DNA of 64,000 nucleotides from Acinetobacter bohemicus ANC 3994 (GTDB lineage Bacteria; Pseudomonadota; Gammaproteobacteria; Pseudomonadales; Moraxellaceae), in the NCBI RefSeq assembly GCF_000367925.1, contig NZ_KB849168.1, positions 52,850 through 116,849 of the forward strand. Reading direction: 5' to 3'. The notes beneath the pieces are model-generated. The model saw only the letters and a list, made by a program, of their open reading frames with translations. It had not been told where the DNA came from and did not search any database. Below, piece after piece: positions 7,426 through 16,383 of the stretch (position 1 is the first letter of the stretch; every line of letters begins with the position of its first letter). The position numbers and the translations under genes are program-made.

Positions 7426-9669
7426 ATGAGTAAGTTCAACCTTCGTCCGCTTAGCATCGCTATTCTAGGAATGACATCCACTTCTATTTTTGCAAATACT
7501 GAAACAGCTTCTTCTTCCAAACATCAGCTTGCGACCATTGTGGTGTCCGCGGCAGGTTATGAACAAAAAATTAAAGATGCCCCTGCTTCTATTACCGTGA
7601 TTACAGCAGAAGATTTTAAAAAGAAAGGCATAACCACAATTGCAGATGCTCTAAGTGATGTACCGGGTGTTGATATTCGTAATGGTCAAGGGAAAACAGG
7701 TGGCTTAAATATACAAATGCGTGGGCTTAATCAAGCGTATACACTTATTTTAATTGATGGCCAAAGACAAAATACATCTGGTTCAATTGGGCCAAATGGC
7801 TTTGGAGAATTTTCAACAAGCTTTATGCCTCCTCTTGCTTCGATTGAACGTATTGAAGTCATTCGAGGCCCTATGTCAACATTGTATGGATCAGATGCAA
7901 TGGGTGGTATTATTAATATCATTACTAAAAAAGTAAGTAACGAATGGACAGGAAATATATCTTTAGAACAAACTGTCCAAGAAAACTCTGATATTGGGGA
8001 CAGTTGGAAAACCAGCGCTGTTGTAAACGGCCCACTCATTCAAGATGTTTTAGGCATGCAATTACGCGGGGAGTTTTTTCATAGAAATAATTCTGAACGT
8101 CTCGTTGATCCTGCAAAATCAATTAATCAAGGAAGCCAAGGACGTGATCCTCGTACTGTAGAAGCAAATAACTATTCGATTGGTTCAAAGCTCACATACA
8201 AAATGAATGATTCTTTAACGTCTTGGCTTGATTTTGATCACTCAGAACAGCGATTTGATAATAGTGATGCTCGATTAGGTGAGCTATATGAGTACCATAG
8301 AACAAATGGCACTATCACAGGGGTCGGATCTTATAAAGATGAAATTAAGTTTTTAAGAGATCGTGTTTCTGCTGGTGTTGATGCCGACTTAAGTTTTGGA
8401 ACATGGAAAACATTTGCGAGCCAAGTAAAGTCGAAACAAGAAGGACGCCGTTTGCCTATTGGTAATGCACCTGCTTATAACTATTATTCAGATGGTACAG
8501 CAAACCGTGAACTTGAAAATACAGATTTAACCATTGATTCTCGTATTGTGGCTTCTATCAAAAATCACAAATTAACATCAGGTATTGAGTACAAAGATGG
8601 TGAAACCATCGACAACTCTGCAGGGAATGGCGTTAAGTTTGCTCAAGACTCATGGTCAATATTTGTTGAAGATGAATGGCGTCTTGCAGACTCTCTTGCA
8701 TTTACATTTGGTGGCCGCTATGAAGATCATAGTGCATTTGGAGGTCACTTTACCCCTAGAGCTTACTTAGTATGGAATACTAACGATTATGTTACTTTAA
8801 AAGGCGGAGTAAGTACTGGATATAAAGTTCCAACAGCAAATGATTTACATAGTGGAATTAATGGTTTTAGCAACCAAGGAAAAAATGTTACTTTAGGCAA
8901 TCCAGATTTAAAGCCTGAAAAAACAACAAATTATGAAATAGGCTTTACATTCGATAATCTAAATAATTTTAATATTACAACAACAGGTTTCTACACTCAA
9001 TTCAAAGACATTATTACATCGGATGCAAGTGTTTTCGAAAACTGCATATGGGCAAGTCGCCCAGTAGGCCAACCCCCAGCAGCAAATTGTATGACTGTTG
9101 GTAATTTTGACAATCAACAAAATTTTACCTTTAAAGGTAATGCAGATAAAGCAGAAAGCTATGGTATTGAATTAGCCACTAGCTATGATATTTCTTCAAG
9201 TTTTAATCTAAAAGCAAACTACACTTGGATAGAATCTGAAATTACAGAAGGTACAAATAAAGGACAAGCTATTGAAAATACCCCTAGACATGCAGCAAAT
9301 CTGACAGGTACTTGGTATATAAATGATCAATTTACAACATGGTTAGAAGCTGAATATAAGTCAAAGAGAAAACGTTTTGAAAATCCTAGTTTAAACGTTA
9401 ATACAATTAGAGAAGTAGAAGTAACCAACAATGAGTTAAAAGCTTATGAGTTATTTAATATCGGTGCATCATATAAAGTAAATAATCAAGTTACTTTATC
9501 TGGTCGTGTTAATAATTTGCTCAACCAAGATTTTGGTGAATATAACACCTTCATTAATGCCGATGGAGACTTAACCAACGCCTTTTTATATACAAAAACA
9601 ACCAGTGGAATAGCTGGAACTTACATACCTGATCGTAATTACTGGTTATCTGTATCTTATGATTTCTAA
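7426..9669 (+). CDS. TonB-dependent outer-membrane receptor, FepA/CirA-like
   Basis: The product has 747 residues. The open frame extends 20 codons upstream, but ATG 7426 gives a proper signal peptide (MSKFNLRPLSIAILGMTSTS, ending near FAN). The plug domain (about 45-170) carries the TonB-box-like ATIVVSA, then ITVITAEDF, LSDVPGVDIRNGQG, MRGL, LIDGQR and IEVIRGPMSTLYGSDAMGGIINIITKK. A 22-strand-type barrel follows, ending with an aromatic residue (WLSVSYDF). The plug resembles catecholate siderophore receptors of the FepA/CirA group; the true ligand cannot be read from sequence. A Fur box precedes it and a terminator follows, so it is probably monocistronic and iron-repressed. Confidence 0.9.
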   Translation: MSKFNLRPLSIAILGMTSTSIFANTETASSSKHQLATIVVSAAGYEQKIKDAPASITVITAEDFKKKGITTIADALSDVPGVDIRNGQGKTGGLNIQMRGLNQAYTLILIDGQRQNTSGSIGPNGFGEFSTSFMPPLASIERIEVIRGPMSTLYGSDAMGGIINIITKKVSNEWTGNISLEQTVQENSDIGDSWKTSAVVNGPLIQDVLGMQLRGEFFHRNNSERLVDPAKSINQGSQGRDPRTVEANNYSIGSKLTYKMNDSLTSWLDFDHSEQRFDNSDARLGELYEYHRTNGTITGVGSYKDEIKFLRDRVSAGVDADLSFGTWKTFASQVKSKQEGRRLPIGNAPAYNYYSDGTANRELENTDLTIDSRIVASIKNHKLTSGIEYKDGETIDNSAGNGVKFAQDSWSIFVEDEWRLADSLAFTFGGRYEDHSAFGGHFTPRAYLVWNTNDYVTLKGGVSTGYKVPTANDLHSGINGFSNQGKNVTLGNPDLKPEKTTNYEIGFTFDNLNNFNITTTGFYTQFKDIITSDASVFENCIWASRPVGQPPAANCMTVGNFDNQQNFTFKGNADKAESYGIELATSYDISSSFNLKANYTWIESEITEGTNKGQAIENTPRHAANLTGTWYINDQFTTWLEAEYKSKRKRFENPSLNVNTIREVEVTNNELKAYELFNIGASYKVNNQVTLSGRVNNLLNQDFGEYNTFINADGDLTNAFLYTKTTSGIAGTYIPDRNYWLSVSYDF

Positions 9670-9688
9670 GATTTAAAATCCCCATAAA

Positions 9689-9713
9689 GAACCCTGCTTA
9701 TGCAGGGTTTTCC
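9689..9713 (+). terminator. rho-independent terminator after receptor gene
   Basis: AACCCTGC (9690-9697) pairs with GCAGGGTT (9702-9709) around a TTAT loop, followed by a short T tract. It lies 20 bp past the receptor stop. Confidence 0.85.
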
Positions 9714-9825
9714 TATATAGCAACAGAATCAATCACTTAATTACAATTTGTTACATTATTTCATCTAATATCCCATTTTACTTCATATTAATAATCGCCA
9801 ATTCCAATTCATATCAATAGTGATA

Positions 9826-9850
9826 AAAAATAAGAATCATTATTATTCTC
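9826..9850 (+). promoter_or_regulatory. Fur-box-like operator before second receptor
   Basis: Positions 9826-9844 match the 19-bp Fur consensus at about 14 positions; the right half (AATCATTAT) is the best part. It sits about 40 bp before the ATG at 9884. The iron-uptake context supports the call. Confidence 0.6.
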
Positions 9851-9883
9851 ATACATTTTCACAGTACACATTTTGAGTTAGAA

Positions 9884-12184
9884 ATGGCCTTCATTAAAAC
9901 ACGCAAAAAATTCGTATCTTCTGCGATTGTGTCATCACTTTCAGTTATCGCTGGTAATGCAATTGCACAAGATCAAGTTGCTCAACTTGATACTATTCAC
10001 ACTCAAGCTACAACAGAACAAAGTTTAAAAGTAGATCAATCTGCGAATTCTAAATTTGTAGCTCCCCTTCTGGATACCCCAAAATCCGTTTCTATTCTTT
10101 CGCAAAAATTACTTAAAGAAACCAACTCAAATACATTATTAGAAGCATTGCGTTATGAACCCGGCATTACTTTAGGTGCTGGTGAAGGTGGTACACCATT
10201 TACAGATATGCCTTATATTCGTGGTTATAGTGGTCAATCATCTATTTATGTTGATGGAGTCCGTAATACCACTTCACAAAGTCGAGACATGTTCGCGATT
10301 GAACAAGTTGAAGTCATTAAAGGATCATCTTCTGCCCTTGGTGGCGGCGGTAGCGTTGGTGGAAGTATCAACCTGATTCCTAAAGTGGCACATGAAGGTG
10401 ATACCTATCAAGGAAGTGTACAAGGCGGTACAGATAGCTATCGTCATATTCAACTCGATGCAAATAAAGATTTCGGCAACGGAATGGCCGGTCGTGTTGT
10501 CGTGATGGGACATGAAAATGAAAAAGCAGGACAAAGTGACGGTGCAGAATATGCTCGCGCAGGTATTGCAACCAGCCTAGCATTTGGTCTTGGTTCTGAT
10601 ACGCGTGGTTCTGTCGGTTATTACTACTTGCGTAGCAATGATGAACCAGATGCAGGTATTCCATTTAACAACGCAACCCCAACGACCCCACCTCCTGGGG
10701 TAACTGTAACACCGGGTGATGGTAAACCAGTCAGTGTTAAAGCAGGCACTTACTACGGTTGGAAAGCACGTGATTTTGACAAACGTGAAAACCAAATTGC
10801 GACATTCAAGTTAGAACATGACTTCAATGAAGACCTAACGCTATCTAATATTGCCACTTATAACAAATCTAAGTCTGATTATATCTATACCAATGCAGAC
10901 GACTCTAAAGGGAATATTTATAGAGGGACTGTAGCTCGCCGTGCGTTAAGCCGTATCTTGGATACAGATGCTTATAGCGATCAACTTTCTTTAAGAGGTA
11001 AATTCAACACGGGTGCATTAAAACATTCTTTTAATGTCGGGACTGAATGGAGCTTACAAAAAACAGATCAGGGGATGTATACCTTCACCAATGCGGCAGG
11101 ACAAACAACCTCCACAATTTTAAACTCTAGTATCAATTCTTGTGACTCAACTGCCGCTGCCCTCAATGGCTGGTGTACCAGTTTAAATAATCCAGGCAAT
11201 GGCGCATTTACCGATACTGTCGGAAGTATTAACGGGCAGTCTACGACTCGCAGCCAGACAGCATCTATCTATGCCTTAGACAGCATTGAATTTACTCCTC
11301 AATGGCTCTTAAGCTTAGGCGTACGTTGGGATAAATTCGAAACTGAGAAAAAATACAATCAAGATGTCTACGCAACAACTGCTGGTGCCTACAACTCAAC
11401 AATCAGCATTCCTAAAGGTACAAAATACGAAAGTGACTCAGACTTTTTCACTTATCAAGCCGGTCTAGTCTACAAACCAACTGAAAATGGTAGCATTTAC
11501 GCAAGTTTTGCAACCTCTGCAAACCCTGTTGGCGTACTGGCTGAAGGTGATAGCAGTGACAATGCACTTGGTACAACCGATATTATTAATGCGCTTAAGC
11601 CAGAAGAAGCACGTACCTTTGAAATTGGCACAAAGTGGGACTTATTTAATAATCGTGCTAACTTAACGGCCGCTATTTTCCGTACCGAGAAGCAAAATAC
11701 ACGTATTCAAATTGACTCGACGACGACTGCAAATGCAGGAGAAAGTAAAGTTGATGGCTTCGAAGTAAGCTTAAACGGTAAAATTACCAACAAGTGGGAA
11801 GTCTCTACAGGTTATAGCTATCTCGACAGCGAAATCACCAAAGCAGCCTACACAGCAATTGCTCAAGAAGGTAAACCACTTCCATTTGTGGCGAAAAACA
11901 GTGCTACTTTATGGTCAACATATAAAGTTCTACCAAATTTAACGCTGGGTGCTGGTGCCGAATACCGTGACCAAGTATTTGTAAATACAACTGCGCCGAA
12001 ATACTTACCGACTTACACCATTTACAACGCCATGGCGAAATATGATGTAAACCGTAATGTAAATGTTCAGTTAAATGTGAATAACATTTCTGACAAACAA
12101 TACTTTACCAGTGCACATGCAGCGCACTATGCATTTGAAGGTAATGGCCGCAACGCGGTTCTTGCAATTAACTTCAAATATTAA
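9884..12184 (+). CDS. TonB-dependent siderophore receptor, Fiu/FhuE-like
   Basis: The product has 766 residues: a signal peptide (about 1-28, ending AIA-QD), a plug with SILSQKLLKETNSNTLLEAL, the IRGYSGQSSIYVDGVRNT segment and IEQVEVIKGSSSALGGGGSVGGSINLI, then a beta barrel ending in LAINFKY with terminal aromatic residue. It belongs to the same broad group as the receptor at 13351. The glycine-rich stretch SALGGGGSVGGS near the plug end is unusually long. A dioxygenase gene of the PiuC/YbiX family follows after two terminator-like hairpins, so the two may be only partly co-transcribed. The likely substrate class is catecholate-type ferric siderophores, by analogy with fiu and piuA; the exact ligand is unknown. 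Confidence 0.88.
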   Translation: MAFIKTRKKFVSSAIVSSLSVIAGNAIAQDQVAQLDTIHTQATTEQSLKVDQSANSKFVAPLLDTPKSVSILSQKLLKETNSNTLLEALRYEPGITLGAGEGGTPFTDMPYIRGYSGQSSIYVDGVRNTTSQSRDMFAIEQVEVIKGSSSALGGGGSVGGSINLIPKVAHEGDTYQGSVQGGTDSYRHIQLDANKDFGNGMAGRVVVMGHENEKAGQSDGAEYARAGIATSLAFGLGSDTRGSVGYYYLRSNDEPDAGIPFNNATPTTPPPGVTVTPGDGKPVSVKAGTYYGWKARDFDKRENQIATFKLEHDFNEDLTLSNIATYNKSKSDYIYTNADDSKGNIYRGTVARRALSRILDTDAYSDQLSLRGKFNTGALKHSFNVGTEWSLQKTDQGMYTFTNAAGQTTSTILNSSINSCDSTAAALNGWCTSLNNPGNGAFTDTVGSINGQSTTRSQTASIYALDSIEFTPQWLLSLGVRWDKFETEKKYNQDVYATTAGAYNSTISIPKGTKYESDSDFFTYQAGLVYKPTENGSIYASFATSANPVGVLAEGDSSDNALGTTDIINALKPEEARTFEIGTKWDLFNNRANLTAAIFRTEKQNTRIQIDSTTTANAGESKVDGFEVSLNGKITNKWEVSTGYSYLDSEITKAAYTAIAQEGKPLPFVAKNSATLWSTYKVLPNLTLGAGAEYRDQVFVNTTAPKYLPTYTIYNAMAKYDVNRNVNVQLNVNNISDKQYFTSAHAAHYAFEGNGRNAVLAINFKY

Positions 12185-12188
12185 AATA

Positions 12189-12215
12189 AAATCCCATAAT
12201 TAAATTATGGGATTT
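12189..12215 (+). terminator. terminator-like hairpin after second receptor
   Basis: AAATCCCATAAT (12189-12200) pairs with ATTATGGGATTT (12204-12215) around TAA, starting 4 bp past the stop. The T tract after the stem is short. Confidence 0.7.
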
Positions 12216-12229
12216 ATGGAAATTCCTAT

Positions 12230-12259
12230 AAAATAGCCTCTTAAAGAGGCTATTTTTTT
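12230..12259 (+). terminator. second rho-independent terminator before the dioxygenase gene
   Basis: AAAATAGCCTC (12230-12240) pairs with GAGGCTATTTT (12246-12256), followed by more T. It ends about 30 bp before the dioxygenase start, so read-through or a very short promoter is needed to express that gene. Confidence 0.8.
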
Positions 12260-12287
12260 ATAAAATCTATTCAAAAGGATGTTCTCT

Positions 12288-12971
12288 GTGATTCATCACA
12301 TTCCAAATGTATTATCGAAAGAGCAAGTGGCTGAATTTCGTCAAATGATGGAAACAGCAAACTGGGTTGGAGGAAAAGTTACAGCAGGAACCCTTTCCGC
12401 TTCAGTGAAGCAAAACCAGCAACTCTCCGAACAAGATCCTTTGACGCATCATTTAAGCGAGCTGGTGATTCAGGCCATTTGGAAGCATCCAGTTTTCCAA
12501 GCTGCTGCACTGCCATGCCAGATTATTCCACCGCTATTTAACCGCTATGATAAGCATGAAAGTTTTGGCTTTCACGTCGACAACTCCATTCGACTGATTC
12601 GTGGCACTGCCCAGCAAATGCGAACAGATCTATCTTGTACACTTTTCTTAAGTGAGCCTGAAGAATACGAAGGCGGCGATTTAGTCATCGAAGATACCTA
12701 TGGATATCATGAAGTCAAACTACCTGCTGGCGATGTCGTCCTCTACCCTGCAACCAGCTTACACGAAGTGAGCAGTATTATTCGTGGGACACGATTTGCT
12801 TCTTTCTTTTGGGTACAAAGCATGATTCGTGATGATGCTGAACGCCATATGTTATTTAATTTAGACCAATCTATTCAAAGCCTGCGTATGCAGTTGGGTG
12901 ATCAACACGAGGAAGTGGTCAAACTCACCAATCTGTATCACAACCTGATGCGAAAATGGGCAGAACTTTAA
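12288..12971 (+). CDS. PKHD-type Fe(II)/2-oxoglutarate dioxygenase, PiuC/YbiX family
   Basis: The product has 227 residues and a prolyl-4-hydroxylase-like double-stranded beta-helix fold. The metal triad is H96 and D98 in FGFHVDN and H159 in ATSLHEV; R169 is placed to bind 2-oxoglutarate. I chose GTG 12288 because AAAAGGA sits 8 nt upstream and the protein then begins MIHHIPNVL, like its paralogue at 15700. An ATG at 12279 abuts that ribosome site and would add three residues. The family is found next to catecholate receptors (fiu-ybiX, piuA-piuC), but its substrate is unknown to me. It lies directly after a receptor gene and two hairpins. Confidence 0.88.
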   Translation: MIHHIPNVLSKEQVAEFRQMMETANWVGGKVTAGTLSASVKQNQQLSEQDPLTHHLSELVIQAIWKHPVFQAAALPCQIIPPLFNRYDKHESFGFHVDNSIRLIRGTAQQMRTDLSCTLFLSEPEEYEGGDLVIEDTYGYHEVKLPAGDVVLYPATSLHEVSSIIRGTRFASFFWVQSMIRDDAERHMLFNLDQSIQSLRMQLGDQHEEVVKLTNLYHNLMRKWAEL

Positions 12972-13350
12972 GAAAAAATGATTTAACACATCCAATTCTG
13001 GAGATTATTTTCATTAACTCCAGAATATTCAATTTCTTTTCATAAACTTACTAAGATATTGGTTTTTATATATTTTACCATTCGATTTATTCCTATATAA
13101 AATTTAGTTTACCTTTCACCTATCACGATTGTTTTCTTAAATCACCAAGTCTCATTTAAACATTATTTCCATCATCAAATCGGGCTATTTCAAACAAATA
13201 ATATTGTTAATGATAACTATTATCACTAGAATTCGCATCAATTGTTACTCGCTATAACAATACCTCCATATTTACTGCCATTTTGCATCATTTCAAAAGT
13301 TGCAGGCAGTAAGGAAATTCGGTCATATACGATATTAGGGATTACCCACA
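12972..13350. other. spacer upstream of piuA with weak terminator and Fur box
   Basis: No gene is visible in these 379 bp. TTCTGGAG (12996-13003) pairs with CTCCAGAA (13018-13025) across a 14-nt loop and may end transcription of the dioxygenase gene, although the T tract is poor. The rest is AT-rich promoter DNA, with the Fur box at 13206-13224. Confidence 0.6.
13206..13224 (+). promoter_or_regulatory. Fur-box-like operator before piuA
   Basis: GTTAATGATAACTATTATC matches the 19-bp Fur consensus at 16 of 19 positions, the best of the three in this block. It lies about 125 bp before the ATG, so the 5' untranslated region would be rather long. Confidence 0.7.
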
Positions 13351-15585
13351 ATGGCACAGATTAAAAGCCGTAAACACAATAGAACAGCTCCATTGGTTGC
13401 TTTAGCTGCATCTCTCCCCCTCATGACCCATGCGGCAACACCTGCTCAAGATGAGACAACGGTTCTACCAAAAATTACAGTTCAATCTGAAGTCGAAAAT
13501 AAATATAAAGCAGATGCCGTCAGTTCACCGAAATATACTCAACCACTGGTCGATACCCCGCAAACAATCTCAGTCATTAAAAAAGAATTATTAAAAGAAC
13601 AAGGGGCAACCTCTTTAACAGAAGCATTGCGTAATACGCCTGGGATTACTTTGCAATTGGGCGAAAACGGCAATACCAGCGCGGGTGATGCATTCCAAAT
13701 GCGCGGTTTTTCTACTCAAACCTCGACTTATGTCGATGGTATTCGTGATCTAGGAGCAGTCACGCGTGACGTATTTAACTTAGAACAAATTGAAGTGGTC
13801 AAAGGACCATCTGGTGCTGAAGCAGGCCGTGGATCAGCTTCAGGTTATATCAACTTAGTAACTAAACTTCCTCAAACTGAAAATTCAAGTGAAGTTTCTG
13901 CAACCTATAATACTGCGGAACATTCACGCTTGACTGCCGATATTAACCAAGCCATCAATGACAATGTTGCAATTCGCTTAAATGCAATGGGGCAAGAAGG
14001 CGGTGTTGAAGGTCGTGATTTTATTGAAAACAAGGGTTGGGCAATTGCACCCTCGATTGCTTTTGGTTTAAATACCGATACGCGTCTGTACCTCTATTCA
14101 CAACACGTGCGTCAACGTAATATTCCAGATGGTGGTATTCCAACTGTTGGTATGGAAGGGTTTTATAATACCAATTCAATTTTAAATGCAGCACCAGAAG
14201 TGAACCGTGAAAATTATTACGGTAACGTTAATGACTATGAAGATGTCGATGCCGATATGTTCACGGCTAAAATTGAAAGTGATTTAGCAAAAAATTTAAA
14301 ACTAACCAATATTACACGCTTGGGTAAAACCAGTATGAACCGCGTTCTAACAGGAATGAATACCGGTTCGGCTGGTTTAAGAACCAATGGTTCAAATAAT
14401 CCAAAAGACTGGGAAGTTAACCGCTCACGCCAAGGTCTGGATCAGGATAATAAAATTTTAGCCAACCAAACTACATTAAACTGGAATGTTAAAACTGGTG
14501 CAATTGAACATGACGTTGTCGCAGGTTTAGAATTTTTAAAAGAAGAACAAGATACAAAAATTTTAGCCACCCAAATGCCGGGTCAAACGGCGGTAACCTC
14601 TTGGGCAAATCTTTATCACCCAGATCGTAATGCGGCAGTTCCTGCACTGATGTATAACGGTGGTTATACTCATGGTATATCGGAAACAGCGGCAGCTTAT
14701 TTATTTGATACTCTAAAATTTGGCGAGCGTTTCCAACTCAATGGTGGGGTACGTGTTGATTATTATGACACTGAATATGATGCTTTAACGCTTCCATCGA
14801 ATAGCAGTGTATTAGTTCCATCAAAATTAGGCGCACACGATACTTTAGTCAGTTGGAAATTGGGTGGTTTATTTAAGCCAACCTCTTTTAGCAGCGTATA
14901 TGCTTCTTATGCAAAATCTCTAACGCCTCCGGGAAGTGCAAATTTCACCCTTTCAGATACGGGTGCAAATAGCTCAGCGGCAAAACCACAAGAAACTCAT
15001 CATTACGAAGTCGGCACCAAATGGGACTTACTGGAAGGTAAATTAGCACTAAATGGTGCTGTCTATCGCACTGAAAATGAAAATCAGTTTACTATTGATC
15101 CAATTTCACAATTATCAGTGCAAGAAGCTAAAAAACGCGTCGATGGTGTTGAACTGAGTGCTGTAGGACAAATCACTGAAGCATGGAATGTTTCAGCTGG
15201 TGTAGCACACATGAAAGTGAAACAGTTAAATCAACGTACTGCAACGGCGACGACTGTAGCAGAACGTTGGTCACCAGAATGGACTGCAAGTTTATGGTCA
15301 ACCTATGACATTGCTGGTTTTAAGCTGGGCTTAGGTGCACGTTATGTTGATGAACAAAAACGTGTCGTGACTACAGACACTACACCTGCCCAAATGCCAA
15401 ATATTCCAGGTTATGTGGTCTTTGATGCCATGGCTGGCTATAGCATCAATAAAAATGCTTCTGTAAACCTCAATGTTTATAACTTGGCAGATAAAGACTA
15501 CATCAGTACATTAAACAATGGCGGTGGTCGTGTCGTGTTAGGTCAACCACGTTCGGCAGCACTGACGTTTAATTATAAGTTTTAA
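13351..15585 (+). CDS. piuA: catecholate siderophore receptor, Fiu/PiuA family
   Basis: The product has 744 residues. A signal peptide (about 1-29, ending THA-AT) precedes ITVQSEVENKYKADAVSSP and the Fiu/PiuA hallmark stretches TQPLVDTPQTISVI, LTEALRNTPGITL and STYVDGIRDLG. The plug ends with IEVVKGPSGAEAGRGSASGY and a barrel closing in LTFNYKF follows. These segments are shared with E. coli Fiu and Pseudomonas PiuA. It should import ferric catecholates across the outer membrane using TonB energy. Receptors of this family are known entry routes for siderophore-conjugated beta-lactams; that is family knowledge, not shown here. piuC follows after a terminator. Confidence 0.9.
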   Translation: MAQIKSRKHNRTAPLVALAASLPLMTHAATPAQDETTVLPKITVQSEVENKYKADAVSSPKYTQPLVDTPQTISVIKKELLKEQGATSLTEALRNTPGITLQLGENGNTSAGDAFQMRGFSTQTSTYVDGIRDLGAVTRDVFNLEQIEVVKGPSGAEAGRGSASGYINLVTKLPQTENSSEVSATYNTAEHSRLTADINQAINDNVAIRLNAMGQEGGVEGRDFIENKGWAIAPSIAFGLNTDTRLYLYSQHVRQRNIPDGGIPTVGMEGFYNTNSILNAAPEVNRENYYGNVNDYEDVDADMFTAKIESDLAKNLKLTNITRLGKTSMNRVLTGMNTGSAGLRTNGSNNPKDWEVNRSRQGLDQDNKILANQTTLNWNVKTGAIEHDVVAGLEFLKEEQDTKILATQMPGQTAVTSWANLYHPDRNAAVPALMYNGGYTHGISETAAAYLFDTLKFGERFQLNGGVRVDYYDTEYDALTLPSNSSVLVPSKLGAHDTLVSWKLGGLFKPTSFSSVYASYAKSLTPPGSANFTLSDTGANSSAAKPQETHHYEVGTKWDLLEGKLALNGAVYRTENENQFTIDPISQLSVQEAKKRVDGVELSAVGQITEAWNVSAGVAHMKVKQLNQRTATATTVAERWSPEWTASLWSTYDIAGFKLGLGARYVDEQKRVVTTDTTPAQMPNIPGYVVFDAMAGYSINKNASVNLNVYNLADKDYISTLNNGGGRVVLGQPRSAALTFNYKF

Positions 15586-15622
15586 GCCACCTAAGCTTAA
15601 TTAAGCTGACAAAATTGAGTAT

Positions 15623-15661
15623 AAATGTAGTGTGTTATGCGTAATGCACTACATTTTTATT
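15623..15661 (+). terminator. terminator between piuA and piuC
   Basis: AAATGTAGTG (15623-15632) pairs with CACTACATTT (15647-15656) and is followed by TTATTTTT. It lies before the piuC start, as in the first receptor-dioxygenase pair. Confidence 0.75.
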
Positions 15662-15699
15662 TTTAAGTTCAACCCATTTAAGGAAGGTTGATAAGCCTA

Positions 15700-16383
15700 A
15701 TGATGTTACATATTCCTGAAGTTTTGACCAAACAACAAGTGACTGAATTACGTCAGCAATTAGATGCCAGTCAGGCATGGGTTCATGGACAACACAGTGC
15801 GGGTATTCAGGCTCAAAAAATTAAACATAATCTACAAATTGATGTGAACAGCATCATTTATCAATCCCTTTCCCCAAAAATATTGCATGCTATACAGCAG
15901 CACCCTCTGGTCAAATCAGCAGCATTACCAAAACATATTCTCGCGCCCTTATTTAATTGTTATCAACATGATGGTAGTTATGGCAACCATGTCGATAGCG
16001 CGGTGCAATATTCAACAGCAACAGGACAAGCCATTCGGACTGATGTCTCCATCACCCTATTTTTATCTGAACCCGATGAATATGAAGGCGGCGAACTGGT
16101 TGTGGAAGATCATTATGGTAGCCATGACGTCAAGTTAGACGCAGGTGATGCCATTCTCTACCCTGCCACCAGTTTACATCGGGTTGAAGCGGTCACTGCG
16201 GGCAAGCGGGTGGCTGCATTTACATGGTTACAAAGCATGGTAAAAGATGATTGGCAACGTAGCATGTTGTTTAACCTTGATATGACCATTATGAAACTAC
16301 GCCAACAGGTCGGTGATTCAGAAGAAATCATCCATTTGACCAGTCATTATCATAATTTATTACGCCAATGGGGCGACCTATGA
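15700..16383 (+). CDS. piuC: PKHD-type Fe(II)/2-oxoglutarate dioxygenase PiuC
   Basis: A second member of the PiuC/YbiX family, 227 residues from ATG 15700 (MMLHIPEVLT). An ATG at 15703 is equally possible; a TTG at 15688 abuts AGGAAGG. The metal ligands are H97 and D99 in YGNHVDS and H160 in ATSLHRV, with R170 for 2-oxoglutarate. It is clearly a paralogue of the protein at 12288: both share LFLSEP-EYEGG, LYPATSLH, LQSM/VQSM, SMLFNLD/HMLFNLD and a C-terminal YHNL(L/M)R. It lies after piuA and overlaps the next gene by 4 bp, so the two are translationally coupled. Confidence 0.9.
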   Translation: MMLHIPEVLTKQQVTELRQQLDASQAWVHGQHSAGIQAQKIKHNLQIDVNSIIYQSLSPKILHAIQQHPLVKSAALPKHILAPLFNCYQHDGSYGNHVDSAVQYSTATGQAIRTDVSITLFLSEPDEYEGGELVVEDHYGSHDVKLDAGDAILYPATSLHRVEAVTAGKRVAAFTWLQSMVKDDWQRSMLFNLDMTIMKLRQQVGDSEEIIHLTSHYHNLLRQWGDL

